NCBI GenBank assembly: GCA_964521625.1
Contig: CAZFSM010000004.1
Location: forward strand, 1-64,000
Source: UBA1444 sp964521625
GTDB lineage: Bacteria > Bacillota > Negativicutes > UBA1444
Length of the DNA: 64,000 nt
Direction of reading: 5' to 3'
Under the pieces are notes generated by a model. That model was not told where the DNA came from. It made no database searches and saw only the letters and a list, made by a program, of their open reading frames with translations. Shown here piece by piece: positions 1 to 7,229 of the stretch. Every line of letters begins with the position of its first letter. Position 1 is the first letter of the stretch. A program made the translations under genes and the position numbers.

Positions 1-44
1 TTCACGCGATAATTAACCTGTTTTACCGGTGACATTTTCTCAAG

Positions 45-104
45 TTATTGACATACAATTGCGTTATAATTACAATCGATAAGTTTGCAGTCTACAGTTG
101 GCAT
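45..104 (-). CDS. Cysteine-containing micro-ORF (19 aa)
   Basis: A 19-residue ORF with three cysteines (MPTVDCKLIDCNYNAIVCQ) starts 4 bases after a near-perfect ribosome site, AAAGGAGGTG. The CxxxxC spacing and the MPxVDC start recall the first half of small DUF1540-type cysteine proteins, which are longer, so this may be a truncated copy cut by an in-frame stop. That likeness is from memory of the family and is weak. It sits just downstream of a hairpin terminator on the same strand, so what transcribes it is unclear. Confidence 0.25.
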   Translation of the reverse strand: MPTVDCKLIDCNYNAIVCQ

Positions 105-125
105 TCGACACCTCCTTTGCAGCAT

Positions 126-177
126 AAAAACCGCCGCGATTTTCGAAGCGAGCATATCATTTCGCCGGCGGCTTTGT
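126..177 (-). terminator. Intrinsic terminator-like hairpin
   Basis: On the minus strand a CCGCCG/CGGCGG stem with a long inner loop is followed by TTTTT (complement of 126-130). It would end transcription coming from the remnant region at 200-430. Confidence 0.5.
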
Positions 178-283
178 CATAATTCCACGTCCTCAATATC
201 CCACGCTTTTTGACGAATTTAGTGTCACGAAAGTGTCATTTTTTTATTGAACCTAGACGGCAGCACATCGTCATAAAACTGAA

Positions 284-415
284 TCACCCGCCTAAGTGTC
301 CGGTAATCGGTGCACGCCAGCCCTGGTTCTGAATGATCTTGGCCAGAACCTCAATTTGTTTATCCGGGTGCCGGTTCGGGTTACGCGAGTTTGGCTCCAG
401 GGGTAGTGATGTCGG
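284..415 (-). pseudogene. ParB-like nuclease-domain fragment
   Basis: A 43-codon open stretch between stops reads SRNPNRHPDKQIEVLAKI followed by IQNQGWRAPI. This is the typical start of a ParB/Srx-like domain of phage and plasmid proteins (NxNxHP..QI..LA..I...GWR.PI). There is no start codon, upstream stops close the frame, and the family's GHxR catalytic loop is absent. A different frame continues as TDYRTLRRVIQFYDDVLPSR, which suggests a frameshifted or rearranged neighbour. I read it as the remains of a phage or plasmid partition/modification gene. Confidence 0.5.
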
Positions 416-515
416 CTAGTTCGTCGTATGCGCAATAAATAGGCAGTATGCATTTTTCAAAGTGGTTTGCTAAATTCAGGTTCATCATTCCTTTTTCAAA
501 TTATCATCTCAACCG

Positions 516-560
516 TTGACAGCTATTAAAAAACAAGTATATAATTAATTGCGCATATAC
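516..560 (+). promoter_or_regulatory. Promoter and candidate operator of the ArsR-type gene
   Basis: TTGACA (516-521), an 18-base spacer and TATAAT (540-545) form a strong sigma-A promoter. Overlapping the -10 is an imperfect 24-base palindrome, 537-560, with perfect outer arms GTATAT (537-542) and ATATAC (555-560). An operator at this place would let the ArsR-family product repress its own transcription. Confidence 0.6.
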
Positions 561-589
561 TTATTAGCTTATTGAATAGGAGGATTATC

Positions 590-964
590 GTGAATACAAA
601 ATTAGATGAAATTTCCGCAATGCTAAAAGCAATCGGCGACCCTTCCAGGTTAAGAATTATCAAAATCCTCGCCTCCGGCATGTCAAACAGCATTTGTGTA
701 AGCGACTTGGCTAGTAAATTGAATATATCCCAACCCGCGGCTTCACAACATATAAAAATACTTAAAAACGTTGGCATCTTGGAAGCTACCAAAGACGGCT
801 ATCGAGTTTATTACTCCATTAACACGGACGTATTAAAAAAGCATAAGGCCGAAATGGATACACTCTTTGAGCTTGCGTTCAAAAAATGTTCAAACAACGG
901 CGACTGCAGTACTTGTAAAGCGAGTGGTATCACTTGTGAAAAAAGCGATTCCAAAAATCCATAA
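590..964 (+). CDS. ArsR-family winged-helix repressor
   Basis: A 124-residue ArsR/SmtB-type regulator that should bind its own promoter as a dimer. The wHTH is clear: AIGDPSRLRIIKIL (about residues 12-25), recognition region SQPAASQHIKILKNVGIL, and a wing ending in GYRVYYSI. The C-terminal 25 residues hold four cysteines (KKCSNNGDCSTCKASGITC), a plausible metal or thiol sensing site, although the usual ELCVCDL metal motif in helix 3 is absent (here SICVSDLA). The start is the GTG at 590, because AGGAGG lies at 577-582; the frame is also open to an upstream TTG. The membrane-protein gene 32 bases downstream is probably in the same operon. The ligand is unknown. Confidence 0.85.
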   Translation: MNTKLDEISAMLKAIGDPSRLRIIKILASGMSNSICVSDLASKLNISQPAASQHIKILKNVGILEATKDGYRVYYSINTDVLKKHKAEMDTLFELAFKKCSNNGDCSTCKASGITCEKSDSKNP

Positions 965-996
965 TATTAACCCTCAAAAAGGAGTTGCATTGTATT

Positions 997-1710
997 ATGA
1001 GCAAATCAGCACGTTTCATTATAGGAGCACTGGTTTTTCTTTTATCCTTTATCTTGATAACCATCAAATTTCAAGCTGGCCAAATGCCTATGACTCCTGA
1101 TTCTTTGCATGAGAAACTAGTCAATACCACCCGCGACATGCAATGGCTTAGCTTGGTAAATCACATTATTTTTATTCTTGTATTATGCAGCAGCTTTGTT
1201 TTGAACAAATCCCGCAATATCATTATTCCCACATTCATGATTTACTTATGTGTTGGAGTGTTTGCCAGTACTTTCAAACATAATATTTTTATAAATTATT
1301 TTTACTTTCCGCTACTTATCGGGCTCATACTTCATGCGTTTCTTACCAAAAAACTCAATTTTAATTATTCTGCCCTCAAAACGCAAGATAAGATTTTTGG
1401 CATCCTGGCTATACTAGGAAGCTTATGGTATTTAGCTTTGGTAGATAGCCCGGTGCCTGTTAATGCGTTGTTGTACTCGCCAGTTGGGGTAGTGAATTGT
1501 CCGACAACACTCGCATTGTGTGGATTTCTTATTCTCAATACTAACCGATCATTATTTCTGGAGCTCGCCGTTATATGCGGAGCAATCTTCTTCGGCGGAT
1601 TGGGAATTCTAACAATGAGTGTGTATTATGATATTCTTCTTGTCAGTATGGGGTTATTCTTGGCTTGGCGTTTGTGGAAAGATGATTTTGCTTCAACTGT
1701 CATCTCATGA
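997..1710 (+). CDS. Multi-pass membrane protein of unknown family
   Basis: A 237-residue very hydrophobic protein with about seven predicted membrane segments (first at roughly residues 7-25, then 47-65, 72-92, 98-115, 133-150, and two or three near the C-terminus). I do not recognise the family. The ATG at 997 is preceded by AAAAAGGAG, and the gene starts 32 bases after the ArsR-type repressor, so the two are likely co-transcribed. By analogy with other ArsR/membrane-protein pairs it could be an exporter or an immunity or tolerance protein, but no transporter motif is visible. Confidence 0.65.
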   Translation: MSKSARFIIGALVFLLSFILITIKFQAGQMPMTPDSLHEKLVNTTRDMQWLSLVNHIIFILVLCSSFVLNKSRNIIIPTFMIYLCVGVFASTFKHNIFINYFYFPLLIGLILHAFLTKKLNFNYSALKTQDKIFGILAILGSLWYLALVDSPVPVNALLYSPVGVVNCPTTLALCGFLILNTNRSLFLELAVICGAIFFGGLGILTMSVYYDILLVSMGLFLAWRLWKDDFASTVIS

Positions 1711-1797
1711 AGGTTCCTTCCCTTGCGGCGCGACTTCATCACGTCATTCACGCGCTCTTTTGCACCAGTTTGTTCACGAAGTAGACCTGCTGTAAAC

Positions 1798-1846
1798 GGT
1801 CAATAGTTTTGGACGTTTTCCGGCCATTAATTTTGGATGTTTTTCC
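1798..1846. repeat. IS21 terminal direct repeats
   Basis: Two tandem imperfect copies, each containing CAATAGTTTTGGACGTTTT or CATTAATTTTGGATGTTTT. Multiple subterminal repeats of this sort are the transposase-binding sites of IS21-family ends. Confidence 0.7.
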
Positions 1847-1847
1847 C

Positions 1848-2600
1848 CTAATTTTTTAGAATACTGGTTTTGTGTTCTATGCGGTAACTGCAGCCGCTGA
1901 GATTGAATATTTCGCTGTGGTGTACAAGGCGATCCAGAATTGCCGTGGTAATCACCGGATCATGCAGAAATTGCGGCCATTCGTCGAAGCCTTTGTTCGA
2001 GGTGAGGATCACCGAGGTGTTTTCGTACAGTTTGGACACCAGTTGAAAGAAGGAATTCGCTTCCGTCATTGAGATAGGTAAAAATCCTATCTCGTCAATT
2101 ATCACCAAGTCTGCGGATAATACCTGCTTCAGCCGATGCCGGCTGCTTCTGGTGATGGTTTCAGTAACCAAAAACTTCACCAAATCCTGCATTGTGACGA
2201 ATACGACCCGGCAACCCAGTTCAACCGCCTGTAGGCCAAGTCCTACAGCCAAATGGGTTTTGCCGATCCCCGGCGGGCCCAGGATCAAAATATTGCGGGC
2301 CTGTTCTACCCAGTGCATATCCATCAATTGTTCAACCTGGCGCCGACTGATAGAGGTTTGAAATGTGAAATCCAATTCGGCGATCGTTTTGCGATAAGGG
2401 AATCCGGCTGCCTTCAAGCGTTTTATTCTGGATTTTTCTTCCCTGGCCCGGAGTTCCTGCTGCAACCCTTGGGTTAAAAAGGTCAGCGGCGTCCACTCTT
2501 GTTCCCGGGCCTGCGTCAGCAGCGATTCCAGTTCCCGCTGTATCGTCGGCAGCCGCAGAGTACTCAGCAAGGCTTTGGTTTCTGCCAGTTCGTTATTCAT
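1848..2600 (-). CDS. istB: IS21-family helper ATPase IstB
   Basis: A 250-residue AAA+ ATPase that activates the IS21 transposase and assists target choice. Visible motifs are Walker A GPPGIGKTHLA (about residues 108-118), Walker B LVIIDEIGFLPI (about 165-176), sensor 1 VILTSNKGF and the C-terminal region HHSEIFNLSGCSYR. The length matches complete IstB proteins. It overlaps the transposase stop by 4 bases (ATGA), so it is probably translated by coupling. It looks intact, although the element's other end is lost. Confidence 0.9.
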   Translation of the reverse strand: MNNELAETKALLSTLRLPTIQRELESLLTQAREQEWTPLTFLTQGLQQELRAREEKSRIKRLKAAGFPYRKTIAELDFTFQTSISRRQVEQLMDMHWVEQARNILILGPPGIGKTHLAVGLGLQAVELGCRVVFVTMQDLVKFLVTETITRSSRHRLKQVLSADLVIIDEIGFLPISMTEANSFFQLVSKLYENTSVILTSNKGFDEWPQFLHDPVITTAILDRLVHHSEIFNLSGCSYRIEHKTSILKN

Positions 2601-3811
2601 TGCACTGCACTTCCCAGCAGACCGCTATAGGCCGAGATATCTCGGTGTACAGCAGGAACAATCAACCGTTCCGGCAGTTTCACCGGCAACAACGGCACGG
2701 GGCTTGGCAAGAGAGCCTTCAACATGTCGGCGGCATCCCGAACGCTGACCGCGCTGTAGATCTGGCGCTGTTGGCAGTAGGCGATGGCTGCGCCGATTTG
2801 TTCACCGGTATACTGGCCCGTCATCTTTCGCAGTAGTGCATATTGATCCCTGGCATAACGTGGTTTTTGCTTTTGAATTTCTTCCAGGAGTTGCTGCGCA
2901 GCAGGCGTATCGCTCAGCATCGTCAACGTTGTTGCCTGGTACTCCCGCATCGATTGGCAGGTATCCCTGCGGTGATGGTTGTTTTTAATCAGTTTGCCTT
3001 TGTCTTTGCACAGCCGGTGTTCAGCCACGAGGCTGCCGCCTTCATCACAGAACAGCAACACGTTGCCCTGCTCCTTGAAAACCAGATTGCGGCCGGGCCG
3101 GTACGTTCCGAGGGGAACGGAATACCGGTTGCCCCGATACAACACCGTGTTGTCTTTTCGTACCGCCAGGGTTACAATGGACTCCGGAGCTTGTCTTGGA
3201 AAAGGTACCGGTCGCAGGTGTTGCTGTTCGAAGAGAAACACCTCGGCGGGTACTTTTTTCGTTGTGCCATGCACGCAAGCATTGCCGGTGCGCCCCAGCC
3301 ACTCCAGTGTTTCTTCGTTCCAGTCGGGCAGGCCTTTGTAATAGCGGTTCTTGGCGAAGTGATACTTCAGGTATTTGATGACCGCCTCGATCTTTCCCTT
3401 GCTTTCCGGGTCGTGTTTCCGGCATAGCCGGACCTGGAGTTTGCTATCTTGCTTGAAGGCTTCAAGTTCCTGCGTAAACAGGATATCCCCATGGTTTTCG
3501 CTGACAACGGCCAGTTTGTCCTGATCGATGACCAGTTCGGCGGGCATGCCGCCGTAGAAGGCAAAGCAGGAATTCAGGGCGTCTAGGAAGGTGACGGTGG
3601 TAAAGGGGCGATCTCGCCAGAGGGCGTATTTGTATCGGGAGTGAGCCAAAACGGCACCCATGCAATAGAGCTTCACCGGCGTGGCGCCCCGGAACGGGCG
3701 AACCCAGGTTTCGCCAAAGTCCAATTGGAGTTGCTGACCGGGCGGCAATTCATCGACCGACTCGTATTGCCGTGCTTCTTCTATGCGGGGCAGCATTGAG
3801 AGTTTATTCAT
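2597..3811 (-). pseudogene. istA: IS21-family transposase IstA, N-terminally truncated
   Basis: 404 residues of a DDE (rve-type) transposase. The catalytic core is present: first Asp in GQQLQLDFGETW (about residue 32), second in ELVIDQDKLAV (about 95) and Glu in ESKGKIEAVIKYLK (about 138). Complete IstA proteins are about 500 residues and begin with a HTH domain. Here about 100 residues are missing, and the frame is closed by a TGA roughly 50 bases upstream of the ATG. The junction at about 3,812 abuts unrelated AT-rich sequence, so an internal deletion or an insertion break removed the 5' part. Confidence 0.8.
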
Positions 3812-3818
3812 TCTTAAT

Positions 3819-4013
3819 TTATATATTAATATCCATCTCGAAGTACAAACATTTGCTCATACAAACGTCCAAGGAAACAGCGATTACTGTCATTTCCTCA
3901 AAGGAAACTGTATCACGTTTCAGCTTTTTATTAAAGTTCTGCGCACTCTGAACAATACGCCTAGAAAGTTCCGCAAATCCATTTGATCGCCTCCACGTTT
4001 TTTGTATTGTCAA
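3819..4013 (-). CDS. Small HTH-like ORF or remnant
   Basis: A 64-codon ORF whose middle (GFAELSRRIVQSAQNFNKKL to FEEMTVIAVSLDV) resembles short phage-type HTH proteins of the Q(N)FxKKLKR...E...IA...G kind. A GGAGG sits 7 bases before an ATG that is out of frame with this stretch by one base, and the C-terminus runs into the IS junction, so the gene is probably frameshifted and truncated. The assignment rests on pattern recognition only. Confidence 0.3.
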   Translation of the reverse strand: MTIQKTWRRSNGFAELSRRIVQSAQNFNKKLKRDTVSFEEMTVIAVSLDVCMSKCLYFEMDINI

Positions 4014-4082
4014 TCAATCTGTTTAAAGCGCATTAATTTACCCAACCTTTGTTTTCCATGTTAGTTAGGAGTTTCCTGCCAA

Positions 4083-4107
4083 TAATAAAACTCTATTTGA
4101 ACAGAGT
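4083..4107 (-). terminator. Weak terminator after the Y-family polymerase
   Basis: On the minus strand ACTCT and AGAGT (4103-4107 and 4090-4094) form a 5-base stem followed by TTTATTATT. It lies directly after the polymerase stop codon at 4109. Confidence 0.4.
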
Positions 4108-4108
4108 C

Positions 4109-5392
4109 CTACTTCTCTTCACTTTTCCCTTTATGTCCGCCCACATAATCCGCCCGTTCAAGGAAGGTTCCTCCAGCCATCGACCCGGCATAAAAAATCG
4201 TTTTTTTGCCAAATCGCACCCGAAGGTCATCTACTACTTGATCCATGGCATGTTTCTTCTCTGCTCCGTCAAAAAACAGTTCCAACTGCTCAAGTCCTTG
4301 TGGCACGATTTTCCCAGCAGTAATATTTACCGACCGCACCGGTTCACCATGCCACCGCCTAATAAACTCTCGGCGTGTCTCCTCACTGATGAGTTCCGTT
4401 GAGTGTTCTGGGCGGACCAACTTAATCCGTGCAGTAAAGCCCAGCTGAAAATTTCTATCCGAGTAGCCTATCCCCAAATATACCTCCTGGCATTTTTCCT
4501 GGTGTTTACGTAGCCTGGCGCAAACATCTCCCACCATTTCCTTGATGACCATCAGAATTTCTGCTTTTTCATGGTAATCCCTCATCAATATCTGGTTTTT
4601 ACTATAGGATTTGCTTTTCGGCCGTACCTTCTGGCTAAGGATGCTGGCATCCAGGCCCCATGCATGGTAATACAGCTGCAATCCCATTACGCCTAGAGTC
4701 TTATGCAACCGCATTGGATTGGCGTGTGCCAGCGCCTCAATCGTATAAATACCCATTTGCTTGAGTTTCTTATCGTACCCTCTGGATATACCCCAAAACG
4801 CAGTCAGCGGCTGTATCTTCCATACTGTTTGCGGCACCATTTCATACGTCCATTTTGCAATCCACGGCGGCTGCTTTTTTGCTTCATTATCCAGTGCCAG
4901 TTTTGCCAACAGCGGATTATCTCCAATGCCTGCAGTCACAATAAGACCCAATTCTTCCTTCACCATCTTCAAAATGGATTTCGCTATCGTCTCTGCGGGT
5001 CCAAACAAATTGTGCGATGCGGTAACATCCAATATGGACTCATCAATACTATAAACGTGAAGATCTTCATCAGTTACAAATCGGCGGAATATATTTTGTA
5101 TCGCTTGGTTCATATTGATATATAGCGCCATATTGGGTTCCACTACCATAATCGGCGAATGCCTGGGAATTTCAAAGAGCCGGTTTCCGGTCTTGATATT
5201 ATATTCCAATTTAACCCTCGGGCTACTGGCCAATACGATAGCGCCGGTTCGCCTTAAATCCGATACTACGGCAATATAGGCTTCTAGCGGGTCAAGCCCC
5301 CGCCGAACCGCCTCTACGGATGCAAAAAAAGATTTTACGTCGATGCACAGGATGCTTCTGCGAGGAAAGCGAGAAAAATCAACAAGCTCCAT
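4109..5392 (-). CDS. Y-family translesion DNA polymerase (UvrX/YqjW-like)
   Basis: A 427-residue DinB/UmuC-type polymerase for bypass of damaged template. The first metal site is in ILCIDVKSFFASVEA (about residues 14-28); the catalytic acidic pair is in the family signature VYSIDESILDVT (about 112-123). Fingers/palm, a thumb with HhH-like stretches and the C-terminal little finger follow at normal length. Among Firmicutes it is closest in style to the UvrX/YqjW group rather than to short DinB Pol IV; the group assignment is by feel. The ATG overlaps the end of a small YolD-like gene by 14 bases, the standard arrangement for this group, and the pair is under a LexA box. Confidence 0.88.
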   Translation of the reverse strand: MELVDFSRFPRRSILCIDVKSFFASVEAVRRGLDPLEAYIAVVSDLRRTGAIVLASSPRVKLEYNIKTGNRLFEIPRHSPIMVVEPNMALYINMNQAIQNIFRRFVTDEDLHVYSIDESILDVTASHNLFGPAETIAKSILKMVKEELGLIVTAGIGDNPLLAKLALDNEAKKQPPWIAKWTYEMVPQTVWKIQPLTAFWGISRGYDKKLKQMGIYTIEALAHANPMRLHKTLGVMGLQLYYHAWGLDASILSQKVRPKSKSYSKNQILMRDYHEKAEILMVIKEMVGDVCARLRKHQEKCQEVYLGIGYSDRNFQLGFTARIKLVRPEHSTELISEETRREFIRRWHGEPVRSVNITAGKIVPQGLEQLELFFDGAEKKHAMDQVVDDLRVRFGKKTIFYAGSMAGGTFLERADYVGGHKGKSEEK

Positions 5393-5540
5393 CGTTATGG
5401 CCTTCTTGGTCTTTCATCTGCTCGTTATGCTCAGACAGAAGCATCCCCGCCCACTTGACCATACACCGGTCGACGTAAATTACTTGAGCCATCTGCTGGT
5501 AAATAGGAATACTCAGTAAATCTATAGTAGGTTCGCTCAT
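5379..5540 (-). CDS. YolD-like small protein
   Basis: A 53-residue protein (starts MSEPTIDLLSIPIYQQMAQV; contains YVDRCMVKWAGMLLSEH) of the kind encoded just upstream of UvrX-type polymerases in Firmicutes. GAGGTGG precedes its ATG. It overlaps the polymerase start by 14 bases, so translation is probably coupled. Its role is not established; YolD-like partners are thought to act with the polymerase. The promoter immediately upstream contains a perfect LexA box. Confidence 0.75.
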   Translation of the reverse strand: MSEPTIDLLSIPIYQQMAQVIYVDRCMVKWAGMLLSEHNEQMKDQEGHNDGAC

Positions 5541-5560
5541 CACTATCCACCTCTATAGAT

Positions 5561-5589
5561 ATAATACCAGAACATATGTTCTGTGTAAA
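5561..5589 (-). promoter_or_regulatory. SOS promoter with perfect LexA box
   Basis: On the minus strand TTTACA (5584-5589), a 17-base spacer and TATTAT (5561-5566) form a promoter. The spacer is filled by the 16-base perfect palindrome CAGAACATATGTTCTG (5568-5583), which contains the Firmicutes LexA/DinR core GAAC-N4-GTTC. LexA bound there would block RNA polymerase directly. Confidence 0.85.
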
Positions 5590-5628
5590 TGTCATAGACT
5601 TACCATTTGCGAACTTGGATGGAAATGA

Positions 5629-5674
5629 AAAAGCTGGCAAAGATGGTCATCAAAACCACCCTAGCCAGCTTTTC
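5629..5674 (-). terminator. Terminator-like hairpin downstream of fic
   Basis: AAGCTGGC (5631-5638) and GCCAGCTT (5664-5671) pair perfectly. On the minus strand the stem is followed by TTTTTCATTT, on the plus strand by TTTTC, so it could work in either direction. It lies 175 bases after the fic stop; 5,675-5,846 shows nothing else. Confidence 0.6.
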
Positions 5675-5846
5675 TTCACTTCACGCCACTTATACCAATT
5701 CCGTTCTTTATCGCATATTGCCGAAATCCGGTCAGTATAACCTAAAAATGCCCCAAAACGGATATCGGCGGACATTTGCATCATATAAATTTTCACGCCT
5801 CGGTCAACCTTTGACAGCGTTCTCCGCTTTTTTACCTATGTCCAAT

Positions 5847-6947
5847 TTATTTTTCCATCAGCGAGTAGCTGGTGCTGCGGCCAGCGCCCGGATCCTTTTG
5901 CAGAACGCCCTTGTCCATCAAGTCCTTGATATCACGGGTCGCCGTATCATGAGAGCATTTCGCTAGTTTTCCCCATTTCATCGACGTCAAATTCCCTTCG
6001 AAATCCTCAAGTAAACGGCAGATCACCAATCGTTGCCGTTCATTAAGCGGCACGCCGGCCATCGCGCTCCAGAACCGATTGCGACGAAACACGCCGTTCA
6101 AGGTATGATCCACATTGGTCAGAGCCCGCAATAAGCACTGCAGAAACCACTGAATCCATTCCGTGATATCCAGCGAACCTTTTTGCGCACCTTCCAACGC
6201 ATCGTAATAAGCGTTTCTGTCATGGCAAATCTGTGTCGATAGGCTGTAAAAACGGCAATCGCTGCCTTCCGCCTTTGCCAGAGTCCGATCGGTTATTGCC
6301 CTTGCAAGTCGGCCGTTTCCATCATCAAACGGGTGAATGGTAACAACCCAAAGGTGTGCAATCGCCGCTTTCAACAACTTGTTTTCATCATCTTCGGCAT
6401 TATACCAAGCAAGGAACGCTGCCATTTCCTGGGGAACTCGCGCGGCAACCGGCGCCTCAAAATGTACCGTCGGTCTGCCGATCGGCCCTGATACTACTTG
6501 CATAGGCCCGGTAGCATCATCGCGCCAAGCACCCACCCGTATGGACCCCAGTGGGCCGGATGGCACCGGAAATAGCTGCCTGTGCCAGAAAAACAACTTT
6601 TCCGCCGTCAGATCTTCGCGATAGCTCTGCACCGCATCCAAAAGCATTTCAACAATGCCATCAACATTTCGACTTGACGGAACCAAGCCGGCGGTTGCGA
6701 GCCCCAGCCGTCTGGCGATCGAAGACCGAACCTGCTTTTCATTGAGTGATTCTCCTTCGATCTCGCTGGTCTTGAGCACATCCTGGGTAAGCGTTTGCAG
6801 TACGGCTTCATCCCGGATCAATAAACCGGTTGTCTGCATTTGCCCCAGCAGATATCCTTGCTTGCTTGATACTTCCGCCAGCAGTCTTGTTACGGCTTTA
6901 TAGTCCCAAGTGAAACGCGGCCAATCAGGCAGTTCATGGATGTACAT
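5847..6947 (-). CDS. Fic-domain protein (probable AMP transferase)
   Basis: A 366-residue Fic/DOC protein. The Fic core HPFDDGNGRLARAI (about residues 190-203) has all catalytic residues of HxFx(D/E)GNGRxxR, so it should transfer AMP from ATP to protein targets. An N-terminal (S/T)xxxEG inhibitory-helix motif, TSEIEGESL (about residues 62-70), marks it as a self-inhibited class II Fic protein. The last 70 residues look like a winged helix (KWGKLAKCSHDTATRDIKDL). I start it at the ATG at 6947, preceded by AGAGGTG; an upstream ATG adds 15 residues without a ribosome site. The target is unknown. Such genes are common in accessory regions and may act in regulation, stress or toxin roles. Confidence 0.85.
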   Translation of the reverse strand: MYIHELPDWPRFTWDYKAVTRLLAEVSSKQGYLLGQMQTTGLLIRDEAVLQTLTQDVLKTSEIEGESLNEKQVRSSIARRLGLATAGLVPSSRNVDGIVEMLLDAVQSYREDLTAEKLFFWHRQLFPVPSGPLGSIRVGAWRDDATGPMQVVSGPIGRPTVHFEAPVAARVPQEMAAFLAWYNAEDDENKLLKAAIAHLWVVTIHPFDDGNGRLARAITDRTLAKAEGSDCRFYSLSTQICHDRNAYYDALEGAQKGSLDITEWIQWFLQCLLRALTNVDHTLNGVFRRNRFWSAMAGVPLNERQRLVICRLLEDFEGNLTSMKWGKLAKCSHDTATRDIKDLMDKGVLQKDPGAGRSTSYSLMEK

Positions 6948-7070
6948 ATTCAACGCACCTCTTGCGTAGATTGTAGCATTTAATCGACGCAATTACAATT
7001 ATTAACGCAAACCGTGTTCCGCCACACCGATGCCGTTCGTTTATACACCACTTTTGTTTTATTTTTATTG

Positions 7071-7099
7071 TTTTAAGGTTTTAAGGTTTTAAGGTTTTA
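7071..7099. repeat. 8-base tandem repeat (TTTTAAGG)
   Basis: Three full copies of TTTTAAGG plus a partial copy, in the gap upstream of fic. It is a simple repeat likely to vary in copy number by slippage. Confidence 0.85.
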
Positions 7100-7144
7100 G
7101 CAATGCGCCAAGGCTTGATTTACCGCCGTTCGCGAAGGGTCAAC

Positions 7145-7205
7145 GGATCCGCTGATGGGTCCGTTGATGGGTCCGCAGACCGATCCGCTGATGGATCCGC
7201 TTGAT
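7145..7205. repeat. 12-base tandem repeat, five imperfect copies
   Basis: Units start at 7145, 7157, 7169, 7181 and 7193 and follow the pattern GGATCCGCTGAT. Because 12 is divisible by 3, the minus strand reads as repeated four-residue units (ISGS VCGP INGP ISGS) ending at a stop about 45 bases further on. Such glycine-containing linker repeats are seen near the C-termini of some Fic and AAA_4/Schlafen-like proteins, so this may be the tail of a lost gene. A TAG closes the frame just upstream. Confidence 0.7.
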
Positions 7206-7229
7206 TCGTGCTAGGCAAATATCCTCAGT

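Larger units (their letters stand above)
1..589. other. Gene-poor left end with gene remnants
   Basis: No full-length gene is visible before the ArsR-type regulator. The stretch holds a 19-codon minus-strand ORF with a good ribosome site (45-104), a minus-strand hairpin terminator (126-177), a broken ParB-like fragment (284-415) and the promoter/operator of the ArsR-type gene (516-560). On the plus strand TTGACA (48-53), a 17-base spacer and TACAAT (71-76) resemble a promoter with no gene behind it. The mixture looks like decayed accessory DNA. Confidence 0.6.
1791..3815 (-). mobile_element. IS21-family element, truncated at the istA start
   Basis: The element carries istA and istB overlapping by 4 bases, as usual for IS21. 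The istB-side end begins near TGTAAACGGTCAAT at 1791, with two adjacent copies of a 24-25 base terminal repeat (1798-1821 and 1822-1846). The other end is missing: the transposase lacks its N-terminal HTH, and no inverted copy of the terminal repeat is visible in 3,812-4,110. It is therefore probably unable to move unless a complete copy elsewhere supplies the ends. Confidence 0.75.
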
